Assembly (NCBI GenBank): GCA_021161675.1
Contig: JAGHAF010000020.1
Location: 1-47,405 of the forward strand
Direction of reading: 5' to 3'
DNA length: 47,405 nt
Source of the DNA: Planctomycetota bacterium
Lineage (GTDB): Bacteria > Planctomycetota > Brocadiia > SM23-32
Below, one piece after another: positions 6,095 through 15,300 of the stretch (position 1 is its first letter; every line of letters begins with the position of its first letter). The notes beneath the pieces are model-generated. The model saw nothing but the letters and a program-made list of their open reading frames with translations. It searched no databases and was not told the origin of the DNA. A program made the translations under genes and the position numbers.

Positions 6095-7872
6095 TTGCGC
6101 CTCAGCACTTTCCCGGCCCTGGCGCCCGTGTGCGTCTTGTTCTCGTAGGTGAGCGCGCCGTTGACCAGCACGTGCTCTATGCCCTCCGGGGGGCGGGCCG
6201 GGTTCAGGAAGTCGCCCGCCTCGCTGATGTTCTCCATGTCCAGCACGACGAGGTCCGCGTACGCGCCCTTCTCTATGACACCCCTGTCCTCCAGGCCGAA
6301 GACTTCCCGCGCGGGCACGGAGGTCACTTTCTTCACGGCCCGCTCCAGGCTGAGCGCGCCTTCTCCCTTCACCATGGTCCTGATGTAGTGGGGGAACATG
6401 CCATATGCGCTGGGGGCGGCGTCTTTCCCCGGCGGTGGCTCGGCGGGCAGCGCGTACGTGTCGGTGCAGGGCATTGCGCCGGGATGATCGAGCAGGATGG
6501 AGAGCGCCCTGTATTCCCTCTTGTCAATGATCAGGGCCCACGTCGTGTCCGGGTCTTCGGCCAGTATGTCGAACATCGCTTCGAGCGACTCCTCGTAGAC
6601 GGCTTCGATGATGCAGTCGGGCCGCCGCTCGCGGGCTATCTGGCCGAGGGTTTTTCCCTCGCGCTCACCGTTCTTGCACTCCAGAATCGTGTAACAGTCC
6701 ATCCAGTAGGGATCGGTGAGCGGATGGATCATGCCGAACTTGAAGTTCCCCGAATTGATGACGACCTTGACCTTGTCCCTGAAGGCCCTGTCCTTGAGCT
6801 TGCGGGCGAAATCCTCCCTGCTGAGCGCGCGCAGCCAATCCGGCAGCAGCAGCCTGGCGCTGAAGAACGAGTCCACCATTGGCGCGCGACGCCCTATGCT
6901 CTGAGACCAGCCCAGCACGTTGTAAGTCACGTCCAAACCCTCAGATATGGCCTTGTCAACGACCTCTTCCAGCGAAGCCCTTGCCGCGGCTTCCGTCAGG
7001 TAAGCCGGATGGGGCTGCGGAATGAGATAGGCGGGGGTGAAATGGGCGATGTGCAACTGGACGCCGTTCGCCTTCCGGCTTATCTCCACCGCTTCCAGAA
7101 GCCCGTGGTAGCGTCCGGCGATTATCTCGCCCTTCGGCGCGTGGAATATCCCGTAGCCGTACTCGCCGGGCCGGGCGGCAGGCCACTGGTTCTGGTGATG
7201 CCGAGTGTGGGGAGTGAACAGCCCGCCGTAGCGCTGCGCGACCTTTGCCAGCTCGACTATCTCCTCCACGCCCGCGTAATGCCCCGGCCACATGGGGTCC
7301 AGGCCCGCAGAGAGCCCAAACGCGCCGCTGCGCATGGCTTGATCCACAAACTGCTTCATGGTGTCAACCTCGTCCGCGCTGGCCTTGCGCCTGAAGTCCT
7401 CCCCCAGCAACGTCCGTCGGATCGTGTTGTGCCCCACCAGCGGGACGTAATTGGGGGAACAGCCCACGTCCTCGAGCTTGGAGAGCCATTCCCCGAACGT
7501 CTCCCAATCCATCTCGGTGTCGCTGCCCTCGCCGAATGGGCCGGACAGCATTGCCCGCAGGCCGGCCATGCTCCTGGCGGGCGCCATGCTGCAGCCGCAG
7601 TTCCCCCCCACGACCGTGGTAATGCCCTGCATGATAAAGTTTTCCGCAAGGGGGTAGTCCAGGATAGACACGTCGGCGTGGCTATGGGCGTCTACGAAAC
7701 CGGGGCAGACCACAAGCCCCGCTCCGTCTATCACCGTGGCGGCGTCGCCCTCCACGTCGCCCACGGCGGCGATCCTTTCCCCCCGGACAGCCACGCCGCC
7801 CTGGAAGGCAGCCCTGCCCGTGCCGTCCACAACCTTCGCATCCTTAATGAGCACGTCGAACTGCCGGGACAT
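6091..7872 (-). CDS. N-acyl-D-amino-acid deacylase family amidohydrolase
   Basis: About 593 residues. The N-terminal metal-binding motif GFVDAHSHAD (His 63 and 65 from this start) and GNCGCSMAP (Cys ~93) are typical of the COG3653 D-aminoacylase/dihydroorotase-like group of the amidohydrolase superfamily. Later blocks (GLSAGLDPMWPGHYAGVEEI, HTRHHQ, HIAHFTPAY) and the C-terminal composite domain DRGVIEKGAYADLVVLDMEN fit the same family. The enzyme would hydrolyse N-acyl-D-amino acids or related amides. A GTG at 7875 is an alternative start one codon earlier. It starts seven bases after the aminotransferase stop, so the two are probably co-transcribed; together they could release and then deaminate an amino acid. 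The exact substrate is unknown. Confidence 0.88.
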   Translation of the reverse strand: MSRQFDVLIKDAKVVDGTGRAAFQGGVAVRGERIAAVGDVEGDAATVIDGAGLVVCPGFVDAHSHADVSILDYPLAENFIMQGITTVVGGNCGCSMAPARSMAGLRAMLSGPFGEGSDTEMDWETFGEWLSKLEDVGCSPNYVPLVGHNTIRRTLLGEDFRRKASADEVDTMKQFVDQAMRSGAFGLSAGLDPMWPGHYAGVEEIVELAKVAQRYGGLFTPHTRHHQNQWPAARPGEYGYGIFHAPKGEIIAGRYHGLLEAVEISRKANGVQLHIAHFTPAYLIPQPHPAYLTEAAARASLEEVVDKAISEGLDVTYNVLGWSQSIGRRAPMVDSFFSARLLLPDWLRALSREDFARKLKDRAFRDKVKVVINSGNFKFGMIHPLTDPYWMDCYTILECKNGEREGKTLGQIARERRPDCIIEAVYEESLEAMFDILAEDPDTTWALIIDKREYRALSILLDHPGAMPCTDTYALPAEPPPGKDAAPSAYGMFPHYIRTMVKGEGALSLERAVKKVTSVPAREVFGLEDRGVIEKGAYADLVVLDMENISEAGDFLNPARPPEGIEHVLVNGALTYENKTHTGARAGKVLRRN

Positions 7873-7878
7873 CACCGC

Positions 7879-9225
7879 CTACCACCCTACCGCTTTGAGC
7901 GCGTCTCTAAGGCTTTTCTCTATCAAATCGCACATCTCGTCAATATCCGACTCCTCGGCTATGAGGGGCGGAGACACTGCAAACCAACTGGTGCTAATTC
8001 TCATGATGAGGCCGTTCTCGATGGCTGTCCGCTTCAAGGCTTTCCCAAGCTCGGGGAACGGCGCCATCGTCTCCGTGTTCTTGACAAGTTCCACGCCCCT
8101 CAGGATGCCCTTGCCTCGCGTCTCCCTGACAACGCCGTATCTCTTCAGTCCCTCGAGCCGCGCCTCCAGGCGCCGGCCCAGAACGAGCGCTTTCTTGTCC
8201 AGCTCCTTCTCCACTATCTCGTCAATCACCGCGATGCCGGCGGCGCACGCCAGCGGGTTGTTCGAGAAGGTGTGCCCGTGCGCGAAGTGCACCTCGTCGT
8301 CATCTGCGCCAAGAAATGCGTCGCCCATGTCATCCCTGGCTATCATCGCGCCAATCGGGACGACACCGCTTCCCAGCCCTTTGCCGCTGCATATCAGGTC
8401 CGGCGTGACGCCGTAGGCCTGGGCCGCGAACATGGCCCCGGTTTTCCCGAATCCGGTGATGACCTCGTCGAAGATGAGCATCACGTCATGGCGGTCGCAT
8501 ATGTCGCGGATGATCCTGAAATACTCCTCGGTAGGCGTGATAATGCCGCCGGTATTCCCGATGGGCTCGACGAGCACCGCGGCCACGCTCTCCGGACCTT
8601 CATTGACTATCACGTCCTCGAACATCTGCGCGCAGAAGCGGTTGCACTCCTCCCAGCTATCGAACCGGTCGCGGTAATAATTCGGCGGGAACACCTTCAG
8701 GAAGCCTCCCGGCAGCGGTTCGTACTTCATCTTGCGCTTCCCCGTGCCGCTGGCCGCCATCGTGGCGAGCGTCGCCCCGTGATACGAGGAATACCTGCTG
8801 ATGGTCTTGAACTTGCCGGGGCGCCCAGTCTGCCGGAAGTACTGGCGCACGAACTTTATCGCGGACTCTACCGATTCGGAGCCGCCGCAGAAGGCCTTGA
8901 CGTAATTGAGGTTCCCCGGCGTGACGGAGCCGACTTTCTCCACGAAGTCCAGCGCCACGTCGCTGATGCAGTGCATGGGCGCCACAAACGTCAGCTTCGC
9001 CATCTGCGCCCTCACCGCCTCAACGACTCGCGGATGACGATGCCCGAGCGTCGCCACATATATGCCACCTATGGCATCGAAGTATCTCTTCCCATCCCTG
9101 TCCCAGCAGTAGAGCCCCTCCGCCCTGTCCATGATCAGCGGGTACTGGATGAAGTCCTGGGTCTGCTGATAATCAAGGAACGTCCGCCTTACGAGGCGTT
9201 CCTCCCGCTCTGTCAGTTTTCGCAC
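7879..9225 (-). CDS. Class III (PLP-dependent) aminotransferase
   Basis: 448 residues, family-typical. The order of motifs is that of the omega/class III aminotransferases: GGIYVATLGHRHPRVVEA near residue 55, CGGSESVESAIK (~113-124), FDEVITGFGKTG with the PLP-ring Asp at 253, and CSGKGLGSG with the Schiff-base lysine K282; HGHTFSNNPLACAA follows. The GTG start at 9225 is supported by GGAGG six bases upstream. Class III enzymes act on omega-amino, beta-amino or secondary amines with pyruvate or 2-oxoglutarate as acceptor. The coupling with the N-acyl-D-amino-acid deacylase suggests a catabolic pair for an acylated amine or amino acid, with the SDR possibly handling the carbonyl product; that pathway is inference. 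Confidence 0.9.
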   Translation of the reverse strand: MRKLTEREERLVRRTFLDYQQTQDFIQYPLIMDRAEGLYCWDRDGKRYFDAIGGIYVATLGHRHPRVVEAVRAQMAKLTFVAPMHCISDVALDFVEKVGSVTPGNLNYVKAFCGGSESVESAIKFVRQYFRQTGRPGKFKTISRYSSYHGATLATMAASGTGKRKMKYEPLPGGFLKVFPPNYYRDRFDSWEECNRFCAQMFEDVIVNEGPESVAAVLVEPIGNTGGIITPTEEYFRIIRDICDRHDVMLIFDEVITGFGKTGAMFAAQAYGVTPDLICSGKGLGSGVVPIGAMIARDDMGDAFLGADDDEVHFAHGHTFSNNPLACAAGIAVIDEIVEKELDKKALVLGRRLEARLEGLKRYGVVRETRGKGILRGVELVKNTETMAPFPELGKALKRTAIENGLIMRISTSWFAVSPPLIAEESDIDEMCDLIEKSLRDALKAVGW

Positions 9226-9315
9226 TTATCCCCTCCGGTATATCCACGCGCTCAATAGCCGAACGAGGATAGCGAATCTTCGGCGCCTTGGCAAGCAGAG
9301 CTCCGGGCGATGCCG

Positions 9316-12300
9316 TCACTGCATCATCTGCTGGACCTGGACGCCTTTCTGCATCGTCTTGTAGAGTGCCTTCTGACCTTGGGCCCGCCGCTGCTGAAGG
9401 TCTATGTTGAGGCCGCGCGCGTTTTCCAGGTACTGAACCTCCCCCTGGCTCGCCTGCGGGACATTCTGGGCCTGCGGCCTGGTTTCCGGCGGGCCGAGGC
9501 TCTGCTTGCCGCGGTAGAAGGCGAACTGCCCTTCCTCGTCGCGGGCTATCACCGTCACCGCGCCCCTGATCCCGTCGGCGACGAAGACGCCTCGCAGATC
9601 AGTCTCCCCGGCGACGAAGTCGCGGTTATTCGAACCGATGACCTTCACGTGGACGCCCTTCAGATACTTGCCGCTCTTGCGGTCCATCACGTTGACGCGC
9701 ACGCGGCCGCTGACCTTGTCCTCCTGTATCTCCAGCTTCAGCGGCGTCACCAGCGCCATCCCGGAGGCGTCCAGGTCGCCGCCGCGACAGATGACGAGGT
9801 ACGCGCCGCTGCCCTGGGTCTGGAGCGGTATCTTCTTCTCCTTCTCCACGTAGTCCTTGCCGTCGCCCAGCTCCACGCTCAGCGGCTCCATCGCCGGTCG
9901 AATACCGGCCAGCCTGACCTTGGTGATCCGGCTCAGGTTTTTCTCCGTCAGGTAGAGCGTCATCAGGTCCACGCGATACACGAGCAGATGCGCGACGGGA
10001 ATATTGCGGTATTTCAGCGTGATCGAGACGTCTTCGCCCGGCTCGAAGGTGCTGACCTCTTCCAGTTCGATGGAGCGCCGCTGGAAGTAATCAATGGCTT
10101 CGGCGGCATCCGCGAACTTGTCCTTTACCTTGCTGTAGTACGCGATGGCCTTCTCGGGTTGGCGCCGGGCGTGCCATATCTGGCCGATTATGTAGAGCGC
10201 CAGGTCCTTGTTGTCGCTCGGCTTGCGCGTGCCGTCGGGCAGCGTGTAGACCGTCTCGGCCACCTTGCTCGCCAGAGCGACGGCGGCGTCGTACTCGCCC
10301 AGGTTCCAGAGCGCGAGAGCCTCGACGTACTCGAAATTATCCAGGAACGAACTGTCCGGGAAGCGCTTCCGCAGCGCGCGGCACAGCGCCACCGTGGACT
10401 TGAAGTCTCCAAGCTCCAGGTAAGCGTTCACCATGTTCAGCCCCGCGTCGTCGGCCGTCGGGTCTTCGGGGTAGAGCGTCAGGTATTGGACGAGGACGCG
10501 TATCGCCTCCAGCATCAGGTCATCGTGGGTGATTCCCTTCTCCTTCAGTTCGGCCAGCTCGCCCGTCCTGGACGCCAGGTCGTAGAGCGTGTCCGAAAGC
10601 GCCAGGTAGGAGTCTCTGACGGCGCCCACGTCGGGATACGTCAGCCAGAGGCGCTTCATGTAGTCCACGCTCGCCAGCGCCTGCCCCTGCTCTTCCAGCA
10701 CGCCCGCCACGTGGGCGTCCTTCACAAAGCTGGCCGAGATGGTCGCCTTGAAGACCAGCATCGCCCGCTCGAACTCCTCCATTTCCCTGTAGGCCCGGCC
10801 GACGGCGAGCACCTTGTCGAATGGGATGACAAGGTCGGGGTACCTCTCTTTTATCGCCTCGAAGTACGTGACAATCTTACGGGCGTCGCCGCGGTCAATG
10901 CTCATGAAGAGCAGCATCCGGGCCGTCTCCCGGTAGTAGTTGTCCTTCAGGTTCTGCTGCCACTGGTCAAAGAGCTTCTCGAGCCGCGGCATCGCCTCCG
11001 CGTAGACGCCGTCGTCGAAGTAAGCCTTGCCGAGGTAGTAGAGTTCATAGGGCGTTGGCCGATATGGGTCGCTCGACTTCTCACCACGGCCCAGCACCTT
11101 GAACGCGCGGGGCTGCCCGACCGCCATCACACCCTCAGAGTAGACGCTCCGGGCGACCGTAGGCAACACGCGGTAGGCGCCAGGCGCGTAGCCGACGAGT
11201 GTGTAACGGATGCTGGCGCTGTAATAGCGCGGCCCAATCAGGAAGGTAATCTCGCCGTCGCCCACCTCGTAACGCTCGAAGCTGCCATGAATCGAACCAT
11301 CCAGCACTGTGGCGCCGGCAGGCAGGGGCTCGCGCACGACAGTGTACCCGTACTCTGCCGGCGTCTGAAGCATACCGCTCGCCCAGCGGCGGTCCAGGCT
11401 CAGGTCAACGTTAACCGCCTCTCCCACCGGCAGTTGCGACACGGTATTCCTCCACGAACTGTCGGATCCGCTCAGTATTCCAAAGCCTATCGGCACGGGT
11501 TTGCCCTTGTACATGGGCGGCGCCGCCTTATAGCGTCGGCGCGACGGGTACAGGTGGGTTTGCCGTGAGGATACGGTCCCGAAATCGGACGAGAAGCCGG
11601 TCAGCACGGCCACATAGTGAGGCCGGCCGCGGCCCTCGACGATCAGGTCCACGCGGTTCTTACCATCTTTGACCAGCTTTGCGGGCACAACGACAGTCAG
11701 GCCGGGCGAAGCGCCCCGCACGGTCAGAGTTCTTACGTCCTCTTCGTTCACGCGCATGGAGAGCCGATAATCATTCGCGGCCGGCTTCTCTTCGGCGAAC
11801 CACTTCGAGAGGGCGGCCAGCGCCGGCCCCCTGGCGCGCGCGGGAACCCACGGCTGATGGCCCAGCAGATACTCGACGGCTTCTTTCGCAGCCTGGTCCC
11901 CCGGCCGGACGTGCAGGTAGGCCAGGGCCGCCAGGGCCGTCGTCTCGTCGTCGCTACGCATCCAGGGGCGATTGCCCGCGCCGGGCCACCGGCCGCCCTG
12001 CTCGCGCCTGGAGGCAAGGACGTCGAGCACGTCGCCCCCCATGGGCTTCCTATCGAGCAGGGCCAGGCAGATGGCCGTGTGCGCGAGCGCCGCCGGCGAG
12101 AGGCTCTGGCGCAGGCGGTAGAGCCGGTTCGCGTGGCCGAAGTCCGCCTCGCCCACGGTTGCCAGGGAGTGGAGGATAGCGGCCTTCAGTTCGTTGTTGT
12201 CCTGTTTCACCCCCGTGTAGGCCACCTTCAAGTAGCCGACCGCCTTGTCCATGGTTTCGGACGGCACGGCGAGGCCCATTCGCCTCGCCTCGGCCAACGC

Positions 12301-15300
12301 CCAGACGGCGCGGCTGGAAGTGTGCGGATCCGGCGCATCTTTGCTTGAGCCCGCCCAGTTCCATCCCCCGCCGGGACGCTGCGTGACCACCAGGGCGGCG
12401 ACCAGACCCTCCGCACGGTCGCCGAGGAGCTTCCAGTCAGGCGCCTGCTCCCGGCCCAGCCCCTGCGCGTAGGCCATTACGGACGCCACGCCCAGAAGGT
12501 CGCTGGCGCTGTCCGCCTGCGTCTGCATCGGACCGGCCTGGCAACGCCATACCACCGGGCCGCGCGCGAGCGCCGCGTCTATGAGCCTCTGCTCCAGGCC
12601 GGCGTCCACCCGTATCTTCATCGCCAGGTCCGCATACTTGCGCCCCGACGGAAGCTCCAGCTCGAACGTCGCTCGATCAGTAACCAATCCGCTGCGCGAG
12701 TCGGCGAACTCGATCCCCCAGGGCCTGATGGGGATCTTCCGCGAGAGCGCGTCGGACGCCTGTCCCGCGCTCCCCTCGAGGGCGACCGTCAGCCGGCGGG
12801 CCGCCGGGACCTTCCAGCCATCGAAGACATGTTCCACCACGCCGCGCCCTTCGAGCTTGATCTTGGCCGGGATCGTGACCTTCTGATCCCCTGCCTCGAG
12901 CTGCAGGCGCAGCTCGGCGTCGCCTTTGTAGTCCGTCAGGTTGTGCAGCCGGGCCGCGATTCGGACAGTGTCCCCCTCGGTGACCACCGCGGGCAGTTTC
13001 AGCTCCACAAAGAAGTCCTGCTGCGTGACGACGGATGCGCCGCGCTGGCCGACCAGCGTGGCCGGCGTGGCCCCCCGGACGGTCAGCCGCCACTTCGTCA
13101 TCGAGTCGGGCATGGTCAGGATCACTGTGGCCCTGCCGCGCGCGTCGGTCACGACGGCGGGATTCCAGTAGGCGGTCTCCGGGAAGGCTTCCCTGGTCGG
13201 CCGGGCCGGACGAACGGCGCCGGCGGCTTTGGACGCAGGCGCCGCGCGGGCTAAGTCGCCGCGTTGCCTCTTACTCTCACTTCTCGCTCTCGACAGCCGC
13301 GCCATGTCCGCCACCTCCAGCCCTTCCTCGAGCATCTTGGCGCCCACAGACAGCCGCTTCTTAGGGTACGCATAACTCTGTGCCGGGGGCTTTGTGAGCT
13401 CCCCGGCCTTTTGGAGAACCGCCTCGCGGCGACTTGCTTGGAGAGCGGCGCGCTCAAGCCGCTCCTTTTCCGAGATCAGCGCTTCCGGCACGGGCTGCGT
13501 GGCCGGATGGTAGCTGAAAGTGCAACTGCTCGTCGTCGCAAGCGCCGCCTGGCGTCGGGCGCCGCCCTCGAAGAAGTCACGAATGGGGGGTAAGCGGTCC
13601 GGATACACGCTGAGCAGCGCCTCGTCCACCATGGCCAGTGAGAGTTCGGCGGAGACCGGCTGTCCGTTCTGGTCGGTCGTCACAATCCTGACCTTCGCCT
13701 TCTCGCCGGGCTTATAGGACTCCTTGTCGGGCTTGACGGCGACTTTCAGCTCCCGCTCGACCTTGAACTCGTGCGTGGCGGTGTAGAACTTGCTGCCGGC
13801 CATTGCGCACGCGCTGAGGGCGAAGTTCGGAAAATGCTCGTCGCTGACCGGAATCTGGATGCGGTTTTTCCCGCGGGCCAGCTTGACCAGCCTGTAGCTG
13901 ATGATCTCCTCACCCTCGTAGGTGAGCAGGGCCAGCGTGGGCTCCAGGCGGCTGTGCAAGACAACGGTGGGATTCTCGCCCACCTTGAAACGTTCAGTGT
14001 CGGCCAGGATACGCAGCCTGGTGGCGTCCTCGTCGTCACTGATGAAGACCGCCGTCTCGGCGGTGATAGGATTGCCGAACCGGTCCGCACCCTCCACTCG
14101 CAGCACGTACCTGCCGCCCTCGTCGAGCGCGACGGACACCGCGCACTCCCCGCTGCCGACGTCCGTGACTGCCGCGCTCTCCGAGACGAGCGCCTCCGCC
14201 CACGTGCCGTCGGGGGCCGACTCGCGCTTCAGCGCCTTCAGCGTAAGCTCCCTGCCGACGGGCTTGTCCTCTACGTCCACCGTGCGGACGGTTACGTCAA
14301 ACGGTTCCCTGGCCAGATAGACTCCGCGCAGCGCCGAGACCGAGGCGCGGTAGGCCCTGACGGCCACGAAGGCCGTCTGGTCGGCGCTCACGTTCTCCCC
14401 CACAATGGTCGCCTTCAACGTGACCTGCTGCTCTTCCAACAGGGGCGCTGTGTCGAACGAGAACGATATCTCCCCGTTCTCATCTGTCGCGGCGGTGCGG
14501 CGCGCACCGTCGGGCAGGTAGTATTCGACCTGACGGCCGACGACCGGCTCGCCGTAGTAGTAGCGCGCGACGAGCTTGCCCTCCAGCGGCTCGCCGCGGA
14601 AGACGATGCGCCGGGCCAGCTCGAAGGTCAGCTCCATGTTCTCAAGTTTGTAGCGCCGCACCTCGAACTTGCCCGAGAACGTCGGGCCGTTCGGCCTGCG
14701 GCAGCGGACGGTGTACGCGCCGGTCGGCGCCGACGGGTCCAGTTCGAACTCGTGATGGATCGTGCCGAACTCGCTGAGCGCGAGGCGCTCGGTGTCCAGA
14801 ACGCGTCCCTGCGAGTCCACGACCTCCAGGACGTACTGCCGGCCCGGCTCGAACGAGTAGCTTCCGCCGCTGACCTCCCGCAGGACCGCCCGAATCGCCA
14901 CTTTCTGGCCGGGACGGTACGCGGGCCTATCCGTGTAGACGTAGCCCTTCGGCGAAAGTCCCTCCGAGAAGCCGAGCTTGCCGATCTGGACCAGGTTGGA
15001 CGCCGCGTGGCCGCCGCTGAGCGCCAGTACGCTGGCGCGACTGGCGGATTTCAGTTCGTCGAACGTCTTGTAAAGCACGCCGTCCTCGCCTGTCGCGCCC
15101 TCGAAGAACACCTTCTCCCCGTCCGACGCTATGACGGTCGCGCCCGCCCAGGGCTTCTGGAGCCGCATGTTCTCGGCGAAGACCAAGAGCGCCTTCTTCG
15201 ACGACTTGACCACGATCTCCAGGTCACTGCGTATGACGAGGGTGGTCGCCTGAAGCTGCCCGCCGGTGACACGCACCGCGAAGACGCCCGGCGCCCCCTC

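Noticed and set aside
6130..9258. 1042-codon open frame on the plus strand opposite the deacylase and aminotransferase
   Set aside because: It is antisense to two well-supported enzymes, crosses both of them, and has His/Arg/Val-rich, motif-free composition typical of antisense frames in GC-rich DNA.
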